Notes: generated from the sequence alone by a model not told the origin. DNA of 64,000 nucleotides from Oceanobacillus jordanicus (GCF_022095695.1 NZ_JAIFZM010000009.1:62001-126000); one strand, 5' to 3'; shown: positions 53,981 to 62,589, counted from the stretch's first letter. A program made the numbers and translations.

Positions 53981-54883
53981 ATGTCATTAAAAGTTAAAGA
54001 ATTAACGATAGAAGACTTTAATGAAGCTCGTGAATGGTTAAATCAAGATAACAATAACGAAGAAGTTTTGAATTTATTAAAGGATGCCAAGCATCAATAT
54101 GCATACATAGCATGGGAAAAAAACATGATAGCTGGAATCCTTGTTTCCTGGCAAAACCAATTTCATCCCTACTGTACATATATGAAAATTATAAATAAGA
54201 GAAACACAGATCACGAGGCAATTGGAAGATCCCTTCTGAATAAATTAATTCAAGATGAAGTGACATTTCCTATCCAGACATCACTATGGCACTCTTCTAC
54301 CAAGCAGAGAACTACTTATGAAAAGCATGGGTTTAAAGAAGTAAGAAGAACATATATGCCGTGTTTAGATGTTGAGAAAATAAGTGGAAATTCGGTTATA
54401 GAACTAGACAATACCACTATTCTTCCACTCACAGAAGTACAAGTGAATGATACTTTGCGACATGAATTAATAAGCTTGGTGAAAAGTAATTACGAGCGGA
54501 CACATTTTATTAATCCTGTGGCAAATCTTGATTTCAAGTCGTGGGAGAAGCTAGTGTTTGCGGAAGATTTAATTCAAAATGGAAGCTATTTAGCTATAGA
54601 TAAAGGGACTCAGAAATTGTTGGCCTATACCTTCCTACATCATTCAACAGAATTGGATAGAGTGGAACTTGGTTGGTGTGGTTCCCGTGATCTTGAGGGG
54701 ATAAAAGAGCTCGAAAGTCTAGTTTTATGCCAATTAATTTTTGCAAAAAAAGCTGGTTTTCGGTTTATGGATGGGGAGTTTGATACAACAGATCCATTTG
54801 CCATGGAAATAATGAGGAGTTTCCCATTCAAAGCGTCAGAAGCATGGATTACCTACCAATTGAAAGAAGCACCAACGACCTAA
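53981..54883 (+). CDS. GNAT family protein, probably two-domain
   Basis: This 300-residue protein looks like a double GNAT. The N-terminal half has YAYIAWEKNMIAGILVSWQ and EAIGRSLLNKL with the C-terminal YEKHGFKEVRRTY of a GNAT domain; the second half has SYLAIDKGTQKLLAYTFLHH and ELGWCG and lacks a clear acetyl-CoA loop. Substrate unknown. ATG 53981 follows GGAGG 5 bases ahead; an ATG at 53969 would overlap it. It lies upstream of a convergent gene. Confidence 0.78.
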   Translation: MSLKVKELTIEDFNEAREWLNQDNNNEEVLNLLKDAKHQYAYIAWEKNMIAGILVSWQNQFHPYCTYMKIINKRNTDHEAIGRSLLNKLIQDEVTFPIQTSLWHSSTKQRTTYEKHGFKEVRRTYMPCLDVEKISGNSVIELDNTTILPLTEVQVNDTLRHELISLVKSNYERTHFINPVANLDFKSWEKLVFAEDLIQNGSYLAIDKGTQKLLAYTFLHHSTELDRVELGWCGSRDLEGIKELESLVLCQLIFAKKAGFRFMDGEFDTTDPFAMEIMRSFPFKASEAWITYQLKEAPTT

Positions 54884-54918
54884 AGCAGGCTGCTGATGCT
54901 TCTTATCTGACTATAAAT

Positions 54919-54942
54919 ACGTCTCTCTGCTAAGAGAAACGT
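54919..54942. terminator. Hairpin between convergent genes
   Basis: ACGTCTCTC pairs with GAGAAACGT with one mismatch. No good T tract follows on the plus strand, so this is only a weak terminator candidate. Confidence 0.35.
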
Positions 54943-54956
54943 CTCCTTTGGATCAC

Positions 54957-55934
54957 TTATTCCATTGCTACAATGATCTTCCCAATATTTTTATTTGCTT
55001 CCATATGGCGATGTGCCTCGGAAGTCTCTTCCATAGGGAATACACGATCCACGATTGCTTTTAATTTACCTTGCTTAAACAGTGGCAAGGCGTTTTTTGC
55101 AAAATCATTCGTAAGTTCTTGTTTATAATCATCACTTCTTGGGGTGAGAAGTGTCCCTTTAAGATGGACTCGTTTGCCCATAAGGGACATGAGGTCAATC
55201 TCATCTACTTTACTTCCACCAAGCATGCCAATTAAGACCCAACGCCCATCTACAGCGATACTTTTCAAGTTCTTTTCCCAGTAAGAGGCACCGATAAAGT
55301 CTAGAATAACGTCAGCACCAACACCATTTGTTTCTTTTAAAACTTCTTCAGCAAAATCTTGTTCCTTATAATTAATCCCAATATCTGCTCCAAGTGATCG
55401 ACAGTAATCTAATTTTTCCCTGGAACCAGCAGTAGTAATGATTTTAGCATTGGTTAACTGGCTGGCCAATTGAATAGCAGCAGTTCCTACACCACTTCCG
55501 CCTGCATGAATTAATACGGTCTCTTTATCGGAAAGTTCACCAAGCCAAAATAAGGTTTGGAACGCGGTAAGAAACACTTCGGGTATAGCGGCAGCTTCTT
55601 CATAACTGAGACTATCCGGGATAACCATTGCCCGATCAGTTGGCATCACTGCATATTCTGCATAGCCCCCACCATTAACAAGTCCCATTACCCTAGTACC
55701 AAGTGGGACAGTTGCTTCCTCTCCACCATCTACGACTTCTCCCGCTACTTCAACCCCGAGAATAGGGTTTTTCATATAGCCTGATTTTCCTTCACGTGAA
55801 ATAATATCCGTACGGTTGATAGCTGCTGCTTTTACTTTTATGAGAAGCTCCCCTTTTCTGTGAGAAGGTTTGCTAACCTCTTCTAGTTGAAGCTGTTCTG
55901 CACCACCAGGCTGATTAACGACAACTGCTTTCAT
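54957..55934 (-). CDS. Quinone oxidoreductase / zinc-less MDR enzyme
   Basis: This 325-residue medium-chain reductase has the NADPH-binding motif HAGGSGVGTAAIQLA and AAAINRTDIISREG plus YAEYAVMPTDRAMVIP. It resembles the TP53I3/PIG3 type of NADPH:quinone reductase that handles quinones by one- or two-electron transfer. No zinc ligands are apparent. A Shine-Dalgarno-like AAAGGAGCG precedes the ATG on the minus strand. The upstream gap (55935-56257) contains an IS605-type palindromic element. Confidence 0.87.
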   Translation of the reverse strand: MKAVVVNQPGGAEQLQLEEVSKPSHRKGELLIKVKAAAINRTDIISREGKSGYMKNPILGVEVAGEVVDGGEEATVPLGTRVMGLVNGGGYAEYAVMPTDRAMVIPDSLSYEEAAAIPEVFLTAFQTLFWLGELSDKETVLIHAGGSGVGTAAIQLASQLTNAKIITTAGSREKLDYCRSLGADIGINYKEQDFAEEVLKETNGVGADVILDFIGASYWEKNLKSIAVDGRWVLIGMLGGSKVDEIDLMSLMGKRVHLKGTLLTPRSDDYKQELTNDFAKNALPLFKQGKLKAIVDRVFPMEETSEAHRHMEANKNIGKIIVAME

Positions 55935-55973
55935 GACGGACGCTCCTTTAAATCATTATTTTGTACCACTTAT

Positions 55974-56116
55974 CCCGGTGAAACCGTCCGTAAGATCCCA
56001 CTTACATGAAGTGATACACTAGTTTTGAGTGGGAGTAAACGGACGCTAACACCCCGATTCGTTTAACTAACAATCAGTGGGGAAAGAACGAAAACCCACA
56101 ATGATTGAAGTTTCAC
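55974..56116. mobile_element. Palindromic element, copy A (IS200/IS605-type, non-coding)
   Basis: The element begins directly after TTAT (55970-55973) and ends with TTCAC (56112-56116). It has one long hairpin (GTCCGT...CCCACTT with AGTGGGA...ACGGAC, about 55986-56044), a conserved linker GCTAACACCCCGATTCGTTT, and an end hairpin with CAATCAGTGGGG opposite CCCACAATGATTG. Copies B and C share these parts. It has no reading frame of note. No target duplication is seen, as expected for IS605. Confidence 0.7.
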
Positions 56117-56257
56117 TTTATACTACGCCAAAAAGAAATTGCCGGCAAACGATTTGAACTAACATCTTTGAGGCGCTTCTCATTAAAAAAGTGTTCCCAT
56201 TTTTCAAAATAAAGGATAAGCTTATGAATAACGTCCACAAAGAAAAGGGGGAGTTAG

Positions 56258-57094
56258 ATGAGAGAGTCTATCGTTTCGGAAATAGCAGCATGTATGGCAG
56301 TTAAAGGGGAAATTCAAACGGATCAAACAGAACATCGCGTAAAGCTAGCGGAGTCATGGGGGATCGAAGCAGGGAGTAAGATTCTAGAAATAGGGTGCGG
56401 ACAAGGTGATACGACAGCAGTACTGGCATATTTCACAGGGGAAAAGGGACATGTCCATGCAATTGATATCGCAGGTCCTGACTATGGAAGTCCTGTGACA
56501 CTTGGAGAGTCAAAAGAATATTTACTAGCATCTTCATTGGGCAAGCAGATGGATATCCAGTTTCAAGTCGATGTTTTAGCTGACAATATAACCTTTCCAG
56601 AAAAGCATTTTGATTATATCGTATTCTCGCATGCCTCATGGTATTTACGTTCCGCTGATGAACTTGCTGCGATATTGAAGAAATCCAGGATTTGGGGGAA
56701 AAAATTATGTTTTGCTGAATGGGATCCTGCCATCCAACATGTTGAACAACAGTCTCATATATTAGCGGTTCTTCTGCAAGCGCAATACGAGGCATTTAAA
56801 GAGAGCAGCGAATCAAACATTCGAAGCCTTTTTACTGTGGAAGACATCAAAGATATTATAGAAGGCACAGGTTGGAATGTGGTGAAAGAGGAATCGATTT
56901 ATTCACCAAAGCTTAAGGATGGAGAATGGGAAGTAGACATGGCACTAGAATTTGCTGAAGATGAATTGAAACAGTTACCAGAAATTCCAGGGAAACTGAA
57001 AAAATTAATTCAATCCGAAATACGTATATTGCAGAGAAATAAAAGCATGTTCCCAATTCGCCCGTTATCTACTATTGCGCTAACCGCAAAATAA
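56258..57094 (+). CDS. SAM-dependent methyltransferase
   Basis: This 278-residue class I methyltransferase has the SAM-binding motif ILEIGCGQGDTT (about residues 43-54), VHAIDIAGPDYG (acidic SAM-ribose residue) and FDYIVFSHASWYL. The family is broad, so the substrate is unknown. GGGGGAG lies ahead of the ATG. It is separated from the divergent oxidoreductase by the palindromic element. A terminator follows. Confidence 0.82.
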   Translation: MRESIVSEIAACMAVKGEIQTDQTEHRVKLAESWGIEAGSKILEIGCGQGDTTAVLAYFTGEKGHVHAIDIAGPDYGSPVTLGESKEYLLASSLGKQMDIQFQVDVLADNITFPEKHFDYIVFSHASWYLRSADELAAILKKSRIWGKKLCFAEWDPAIQHVEQQSHILAVLLQAQYEAFKESSESNIRSLFTVEDIKDIIEGTGWNVVKEESIYSPKLKDGEWEVDMALEFAEDELKQLPEIPGKLKKLIQSEIRILQRNKSMFPIRPLSTIALTAK

Positions 57095-57100
57095 TATTAA

Positions 57101-57132
57101 AGAGAATCAACTGTCAGCTGGTTTCTTTTTTT
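57101..57132 (+). terminator. Terminator after the methyltransferase gene
   Basis: AGA-AATCA-CTG pairs imperfectly with CAG-TGGTT-TCT around a short loop and runs into seven T. Confidence 0.6.
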
Positions 57133-57205
57133 ACACATTAGGAAGAATAAAATTTTAGCTAGGAAGCAATCACGATGCAGTTAAAATTTTTATGTACCAA
57201 GTATG

Positions 57206-57255
57206 AGAAAAACGTATACATTCGCTAAAAGACGAGCGAATGTATACGTTTTTCT
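57206..57255. repeat. Perfect 21-bp inverted repeat
   Basis: Twenty-one bases (AGAAAAACGTATACATTCGC, then T) are perfectly complementary to 57235-57255 around an 8-base loop. It may be a bidirectional terminator, since a T-rich end follows, but no gene needs it on one side. Confidence 0.6.
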
Positions 57256-57364
57256 AATAAATTCACATGTAAAGGTTTTGCTTTTTTTGCTACAATTATA
57301 ATAATTGTATGAATTGTTTGTTCTTATATAAGTAATCGCTTTATTGAAAAAAGGGGGAGATAGT

Positions 57365-57823
57365 TTGCAACAGTTATTTAAGTATAATTGGCAGGTCCGC
57401 GATGAATGGTTCGATTGGTGTGACCAATTACCTGACAGTGAATTAAACAAGAAAAGGACTGGTGGAACAGGAAGCATTTTGTATACACTCTTCCACATTA
57501 TCGATGTCGAGTACAGTTGGATACGTGCTATTGAAGGGAAAGAAGATGTGGCGTTCTCCTTTAAAGAATATCAAAGCATAAACAAATTAAAGAAACTCTC
57601 AGATACCTTGAGACTTGAATTGGAATCATTTCTAGATAGGTTAGAAGAAATAAACTTGGAGGAAAAGGTAAAGGCATCATGGCAGGAGGATGAATACATA
57701 GCAGAAAACGTTATGAACCATGTTCTCGTACATGAGATCCATCATATTGGGCAGCTATCCGTGTGGGCAAGAGAGTTAAATAAGAAACCAGTATCAGCTA
57801 ATTTGATTGGGAGAGAGTTATAA
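57365..57823 (+). CDS. DinB superfamily protein
   Basis: This 152-residue DinB-like protein has the first metal His in TLFHIIDVEYSW (residue 44) and the pair in VHEIHHIGQLSVW. It starts at TTG 57365 with GGGGGAG ahead; an upstream TTG (57344) lacks a Shine-Dalgarno. Related YizA/YfiT-like proteins are of mostly unknown substrate, some transfer bacillithiol. Twelve bases behind it begins a methyltransferase gene, so they likely form an operon. Confidence 0.83.
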   Translation: MQQLFKYNWQVRDEWFDWCDQLPDSELNKKRTGGTGSILYTLFHIIDVEYSWIRAIEGKEDVAFSFKEYQSINKLKKLSDTLRLELESFLDRLEEINLEEKVKASWQEDEYIAENVMNHVLVHEIHHIGQLSVWARELNKKPVSANLIGREL

Positions 57824-57835
57824 GGGGGAGAGTCG

Positions 57836-58564
57836 TTGGGATATAAGGGATCGGCTGTATACGATAATGAAGAGTTTAATAGAAATTACATTGCTAGACG
57901 GAATCGCAAAGAGAGTCCGAACAACATAATGGAGTACCCCGCATTGAGGCGGTTTATCGGTGACGTGAAAGGTAGTGAAATTCTTGATCTAGGCTGTGGA
58001 GACGGCTTGTTTGGACTAGATCTTTTAGAAGCCGGCTGCAAAGGCTATGAGGCGGTAGATGGTTCAGACAAAATGGTGGAAGCTGCTAGAGAGAACCTTT
58101 CAAATGAATCTGCTTCTATTCATCATGCGCCATTAGAAAACTGGAACTTTCCGACAAACCGCTATGACTTGATTACATCTCGACTTGTTTTTCATTATAT
58201 AGAAGACCTTTCAGGCATTTTTGAGAGAGTTTATCAGGCATTACGTGCAGATGGTAGGTTTATTTTTAGTGTCCAGCATCCAGTGCTAACAGCATCAAAA
58301 CACGGAGCTTTGGAGGGCAAAAGAACGAGCTGGAATGTAGACCATTACTTTGATTTAGATGGAAGAGTGGAAAATTGGATTGATCAAGAGGTAGTGAAAT
58401 ACCATCGAACAATAGAAGAATATTTTCGTCTGCTAACGGGGGCGGGGTTCCAAATAAAGAACCTAAGTGAATGTCCTCCTGAGCGGAAGAATTTTAAAAC
58501 AGAAGAAGAGTTTGAAAGAAGAAAGAGAATCCCTCTGTTCCTTCTGTTTTCTTGTGAAAAATAA
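57836..58564 (+). CDS. SAM-dependent methyltransferase
   Basis: This 242-residue class I methyltransferase has the motif ILDLGCGDGLFGL (residues about 49-61), YEAVDGSDKMVEAA and NRYDLITSRLVFHYI. Start is TTG with GGGGGAG ahead. It resembles the YjhP/UbiE-like small-molecule methyltransferases. It sits in a run DinB, methyltransferase, S66 peptidase, membrane cassette with gaps of 12 to 30 bases, so it is likely part of one operon. Substrate unknown. Confidence 0.84.
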   Translation: MGYKGSAVYDNEEFNRNYIARRNRKESPNNIMEYPALRRFIGDVKGSEILDLGCGDGLFGLDLLEAGCKGYEAVDGSDKMVEAARENLSNESASIHHAPLENWNFPTNRYDLITSRLVFHYIEDLSGIFERVYQALRADGRFIFSVQHPVLTASKHGALEGKRTSWNVDHYFDLDGRVENWIDQEVVKYHRTIEEYFRLLTGAGFQIKNLSECPPERKNFKTEEEFERRKRIPLFLLFSCEK

Positions 58565-58584
58565 TATTGGAAGGGTGTTGAACT

Positions 58585-59616
58585 ATGCTGACAAAACCGA
58601 ACAAACTGCAACCTGGTGACAAGGTTGCTACCATAAGTCCTTCATGGGGGGGAGCAGGCGACCCTGAAATAAGGTGGCGTTATGAACAAGGTGTAAAGCG
58701 TCTAGAAGAAGTCTTTGGTCTACAGGTGGTGGCAATGCCGCATAGCTTAAAAGGGACGGACTATATCGATTCCCATCCGGAAGCAAGAGCGCAAGATTTA
58801 ATGGAGGCATTTCAGGACAAAAGCATAAAAGCAATTATCGCTAACATCGGTGGTAGTGATAGCATACGAATGCTTCCCTATATTGATTTTGACATCATCC
58901 GCCATAATCCGAAGATCTTTATGGGCTATTCCGATGTAACAATCTCCCATTTGCTTTGTCACAAGGCAGGGCTCTCTTCCTTTTATGGGCCTGCGATTTT
59001 AACAGACTTTGCTGAAAATGTAGAGATGGATGCTTATACAGTCGATCATATAAAACGAACATTGTTTCAAGATAGCGCTGTAGGTGAAATATTACCAGCG
59101 GATGAGTGGACTAGCGAATTTTTAGAGTGGGATATTTCGAATAAGGATCAGAAAAGAAAAAAGCAGAAAAACAAAGGGTTTGAGTTGCTACAAGGGGAAG
59201 GAACTGTAACAGGTCGATTAATCGGCGGCTGTATCGAAGTTCTTGAATTTGCAAAAGGAACTAAAATTTGGCCAGAGGAAGCTTATTGGGAAGATGCTAT
59301 CCTGTTCTTTGAAACTTCAGAAGACAAACCAGCCCCACAATCGCTCATCTTTTGGTTACGAAACTATGCTGCTCAAGGAATCTTAGAAAAAGCCAAAGGG
59401 ATCATCTTTGGTAAACCACAGGATGAGACGCATTATGAGGCATATAAAGAATCCATTCGCCTAGTCCTTAAGGAAAATGGGCTGGAAAAAATGCCAGTAC
59501 TTTATAATCTAAATTTTGGGCATACAGAGCCAAAAATTGTCTTGCCTTATGGAGTGAAGGGAGAGATAAATTGTCAGCAAGGAACATTTTCGATTGTAGA
59601 AAATGCTGTTGTATAA
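58585..59616 (+). CDS. S66 family peptidase, LD-carboxypeptidase/MccF-like
   Basis: This 343-residue serine peptidase has the catalytic Ser S116 in MGYSDVT, an acidic region around GGCIEVLEF, and the His in NFGHTEPKI near residue 312. MccF members of the S66 family cleave the amide bond of microcin C-type nucleotide peptides or related antibiotics and give self-immunity, while LdcA members trim peptidoglycan tetrapeptides. No signal peptide is seen, which favours a cytoplasmic MccF-type role. ATG follows GGAAGGG. It is in the same short-gap run as its neighbours. Confidence 0.87.
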   Translation: MLTKPNKLQPGDKVATISPSWGGAGDPEIRWRYEQGVKRLEEVFGLQVVAMPHSLKGTDYIDSHPEARAQDLMEAFQDKSIKAIIANIGGSDSIRMLPYIDFDIIRHNPKIFMGYSDVTISHLLCHKAGLSSFYGPAILTDFAENVEMDAYTVDHIKRTLFQDSAVGEILPADEWTSEFLEWDISNKDQKRKKQKNKGFELLQGEGTVTGRLIGGCIEVLEFAKGTKIWPEEAYWEDAILFFETSEDKPAPQSLIFWLRNYAAQGILEKAKGIIFGKPQDETHYEAYKESIRLVLKENGLEKMPVLYNLNFGHTEPKIVLPYGVKGEINCQQGTFSIVENAVV

Positions 59617-59646
59617 GGGAAACTGTTAGACAAAGGATTGTTTGAA

Positions 59647-60330
59647 ATGGAAAATATAAAAATAGTTGAACTCATCATGACGATTTTGGGGATTGGTTGC
59701 ATTCTTTTATTGGTATATTATCTTTATAAAAGAAGGGAAAAAGGGAATCCGAAGCCGTGGCTGATCCTAATCATTACTTCTATTGGTCTTCTCAATATCC
59801 AATATGAAATCGCCTCCTACTCGGTCCCTGTTATCCCAATAGGCGTTATGATAATATATTTCGAATTTCTTATAAAAAGGCGCAATTGGCATTGGTACCG
59901 TAAATATGCTTGGACCGGCTTTTTGGGAAGCTATATTTTGTTAGCTACAACACTGCTAAGCCAGCCAATCCAAGCCTTTTTTTATCCAAATGAACCAGAA
60001 ACTTATTTAGCCAATATCCACCAGCCAGAATTAATTACCACCAACTTCATCAGTGCGGAAGGGAAGACTTTACATAAAGAAATACTAAACGATGCACTCT
60101 CTAATCTCGAACAACAAAAGCTAAGAAATGAGAAATGGATAGACAGTCTATATGACGAAGAAGAACGTTTCCCCTATCTTATAACTGGCATTGATCCAAA
60201 ATGGGGCATTGGAATCGACACCATGGTATTTATAGAGGATGATGGCAAGGGTTGGCTCATTTCAACGCCAGAAGCGCATTATTATTATCGCTCTCCAACT
60301 TCTATCTTAAAGGAGGAGAGTAACGAATGA
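59647..60330 (+). CDS. Four-helix membrane protein, cassette gene A (copy 2)
   Basis: This 227-residue homologue of the protein at 21552 has four membrane helices and a polar C-terminal domain. It is diverged but keeps KYAWTGF-like, YILLATTL, PNEPETYLANI, ERFPYLITGIDPKWGIG and IEDDGKGWLIST. ATG 59647 has AAAGGA ahead; TTG 59638 is too close. It begins 30 bases after the S66 gene and overlaps gene B by four bases (ATGA). Function unknown. The second occurrence of the pair makes it a real functional unit. Confidence 0.78.
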   Translation: MENIKIVELIMTILGIGCILLLVYYLYKRREKGNPKPWLILIITSIGLLNIQYEIASYSVPVIPIGVMIIYFEFLIKRRNWHWYRKYAWTGFLGSYILLATTLLSQPIQAFFYPNEPETYLANIHQPELITTNFISAEGKTLHKEILNDALSNLEQQKLRNEKWIDSLYDEEERFPYLITGIDPKWGIGIDTMVFIEDDGKGWLISTPEAHYYYRSPTSILKEESNE

Positions 60331-61085
60331 AAAAGATGATCCCTCTAGCAATATTGATTGTTTTAGCAGCTACAGGAACACTCCTTTATTACTTTTATCC
60401 GTCTTCTCCAGAAGAATTTTATACGACAGATGAAGCAAAAGAGCTAATAAATGAGGTGTACCCTGAAGCGAAAGTGGATGTAGTGCAGGAAATAATAAAA
60501 GTGACAGATTCTCATGCTTTTGTACCGTTTATCTCAGAAGATAACTATATGGGCGCAAGCTTTTGGGAATGGAAAAACCATAAATGGAAGCTGACTATTG
60601 TAGAGAATAGCTTGTTACCAAAAATTTGGAGAATAGATAAAGAAGATCCAGAAGAAGCGTATATAGTATGGAATATCCATCCAGCTATGGAAACAGATAA
60701 ATTAGGCATCTATATGCATCGACCACGACATTACTATGAAATGAATGAGGTAGAGCATTATGAGCCCCAATTTCAGTTTGAAGAGATTTATTCTTTAAAA
60801 GAACACACCTACGGGGTAAAGCAAATTCCAGAAGAATGGGCAATCACGCTAAAAAACTATTATCGGCTAGAAGAGGTAGATTATTTGCAAGAATTCATCA
60901 CTGGTAATGCGCATATGAGGATAGGCTGGTACCCCTTAAACGAGGCCGAAGAAGAGACGCTACCAGAAGGGGGATACTATCAAAAGAATGGCGTCTATGA
61001 TATTGATGAAAAATACCAGACGTTACAATACTTACCGATGCTATCTGAACAGGAATTGGAAAGAGATCTTGATGAGACAGAGTAG
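60327..61085 (+). CDS. Membrane-anchored protein, cassette gene B (copy 2)
   Basis: This 252-residue homologue of the protein at 22280 has one N-terminal helix (about residues 4-23) and a polar domain with AFVPFISED, WEWKNHKW, VWNIHP, EHYEPQF, YGVKQIPEEWA and MRIGWYPL. It starts at the ATG that overlaps the previous stop and has GGAGGAGAG ahead. The shared motifs with copy 1 mark functional residues. No known family is recognised. An IS605-type palindromic element follows. Confidence 0.78.
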   Translation: MKKMIPLAILIVLAATGTLLYYFYPSSPEEFYTTDEAKELINEVYPEAKVDVVQEIIKVTDSHAFVPFISEDNYMGASFWEWKNHKWKLTIVENSLLPKIWRIDKEDPEEAYIVWNIHPAMETDKLGIYMHRPRHYYEMNEVEHYEPQFQFEEIYSLKEHTYGVKQIPEEWAITLKNYYRLEEVDYLQEFITGNAHMRIGWYPLNEAEEETLPEGGYYQKNGVYDIDEKYQTLQYLPMLSEQELERDLDETE

Positions 61086-61158
61086 GGGAAGATGCGGAAG
61101 TGATAAATCCCCAATTTTGACTACTCATGATTCTATCATTTCTAGAACGTTGTTTTAT

Positions 61159-61307
61159 CGCAGTGTAACCGTCCGTAAGACTCCCACTTCAAAACATAAA
61201 GTAAAACGGTAAGTTTTTAGTGGGAGTAAACGGACGCTAACAACCCGATTCGTTCAACTAACAATCAGTGGGGAAGAAAGAAAAACCCCCACTGATTGAA
61301 GGTTCAC
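61159..61307. mobile_element. Palindromic element, copy B (IS200/IS605-type, non-coding)
   Basis: The element follows TTAT (61155-61158) and ends with TTCAC (61303-61307), like copy A. The long hairpin pairs GTCCGT and CTCCCACTT with AGTGGGAGT and ACGGAC; the linker GCTAACAACCCGATTCGTTC is nearly the same; the end hairpin pairs CAATCAGTGGGG with CCCCCACTGATTG. The loop between the first stems is the least conserved part. Confidence 0.7.
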
Positions 61308-61368
61308 TTTACAGGCATGATACAGGGAAAATTAATGCTAGCAGAGTTTCCATGAGGATGGTGAGAGA

Positions 61369-61782
61369 ATGCAGAGGCTTATCTTGTTTGACGGGGTATG
61401 TAACTTTTGTGATAGAAGTGTACAATTTGTAATGAAAAGAGACCCAGAAGCTAAGTTTACATTTGCCTCGTTGCAAAGTGGGGCCGGTGAACGAGTGAAG
61501 GAATATTACAAGATTGATCCTTCCCTAGATAGTATGATTCTAATTGAGGAGGGTACCTATTACACCAAGTCTACTGCCGCATTAAAAATATGTAAAAACT
61601 TGAAAGGATTATGGAAGGTATTTTCTGTGTTGCTTGTAATACCAAAGCCGATACGAGATTTCTTCTATAATATTGTGGCCAGGAACCGATATAAGTGGTT
61701 TGGCAAAAGGGAAAGTTGTAAACTGCCCTCCCCCGAGGAAAGATCAAGGTTTTTGGAAGAGCGCAAAGAGGTAAATCTTTAA
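61369..61782 (+). CDS. DCC-family thiol-disulfide oxidoreductase-like protein (YuxK-like)
   Basis: This 137-residue protein opens with LILFDGVCNFCDRSVQF, the DGVCNFC signature of the DUF393/DCC family. The CxxC is a thioredoxin-like site, so a thiol-disulfide exchange or electron-transfer role has been suggested. It resembles B. subtilis YuxK. The rest includes FASLQSGAGERV and NRYKWFGKRESCKLP. GGATGGTGAG lies ahead of the ATG. Partners unknown. Confidence 0.87.
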   Translation: MQRLILFDGVCNFCDRSVQFVMKRDPEAKFTFASLQSGAGERVKEYYKIDPSLDSMILIEEGTYYTKSTAALKICKNLKGLWKVFSVLLVIPKPIRDFFYNIVARNRYKWFGKRESCKLPSPEERSRFLEERKEVNL

Positions 61783-61832
61783 TTGTTAATAGTTAAATGA
61801 AAAGGTAGATTGTTCTATTAGGTGAAACTATG

Positions 61833-61895
61833 AGACAGTGGGGGAAGAAAGACAACCCCCACTTCAAACGTCCATTTAAGTGGGGGTTCATTCAA
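61833..61895. repeat. Two alternative hairpins resembling the palindromic element's end
   Basis: AGTGGGGG (61837-61844) and AAGTGGGGG (61878-61886) can each pair with the single CCCCCACTT between them (61856-61864). The sequence GGGGGAAGAAAGAC..CCCCCACT is like the end hairpin of copies A to C and is followed by TTCAT. It may be an element fragment that now terminates the minus-strand hrtBA transcript. Confidence 0.5.
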
Positions 61896-61907
61896 ACATG
61901 TAATGAA

Positions 61908-62588
61908 TTAGGACTCGCTAATCACGCCATCTTTCATGATTACAGTACGATCGGCGTATTTTAGCATGTCTGTATCATGTGTAACCATTAGAACAGTATG
62001 GTTCCGCTCTTTTGATAAGGACCTAAGCAACTCTATCACTTCTATTGAGCGCTTTGAATCGAGGCTGGCGGTGGGTTCATCGGCAAATAGCATACTCGGC
62101 TGATGGATGATCGCACGTGCAATAGCGACCCTCTGCTTTTCCCCACCAGACAGGTTATCTGGATAGCTGTCCTTATGACTCCACATATCCACTGCTTGCA
62201 ATACACTTTTGATTTCTTCTTCTCTCTTTTTCTTCGACCAATTCAATTCAGCGGTGTCCACCATCAGTTGTAGTTGTTCCTGGACTGTTAGAAATTGTAC
62301 GAGGTGTGCATGCTGGAAAACAAATCCGAATCTTTTTGCACGTACGGCTCTCAATTGAGTAGGGTTCATTTCTGTTAGTTCTCTGTCTTCAAATATAATC
62401 TTTCCCTTGGTAGATTTCTGAAGGCCTGCTACTACGGTGAGCAGAGTGCTTTTTCCGGAACCAGATGCTCCGATAAGTGCTGTGATTTCTCCTTGAGAGA
62501 GTTCCAGGTCAATTCCTTTCAAAATTGTCTCTTCCTTGTTACCATCTTTGAATGTCTTCACAAGTTTATTGATTGACAATGTTTCCAT
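61908..62588 (-). CDS. ABC transporter ATPase, HrtA-like
   Basis: This 226-residue ATPase has Walker A GASGSGKST (about residues 41-49), the signature LSGGEKQRVAIARA, Walker B MLFADEPTASLD and the switch His in VTHDTDML. It is of the LolD/MacB type, which powers FtsX-like permeases. The start is ATG 62588 with GGAGGTG 7 bases ahead; a GTG three codons upstream overlaps it. The permease gene ends just upstream, so the two form an operon. Together they match heme or drug efflux systems of the HrtAB type. Confidence 0.85.
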   Translation of the reverse strand: METLSINKLVKTFKDGNKEETILKGIDLELSQGEITALIGASGSGKSTLLTVVAGLQKSTKGKIIFEDRELTEMNPTQLRAVRAKRFGFVFQHAHLVQFLTVQEQLQLMVDTAELNWSKKKREEEIKSVLQAVDMWSHKDSYPDNLSGGEKQRVAIARAIIHQPSMLFADEPTASLDSKRSIEVIELLRSLSKERNHTVLMVTHDTDMLKYADRTVIMKDGVISES

Positions 62589-62589
62589 G

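Noticed and set aside
55974-56116. HNH-associated HEARO or IscB guide RNA
   Set aside because: No HNH or IscB gene is nearby and I could not match the sequence to that RNA; IS605-type ends explain it better.
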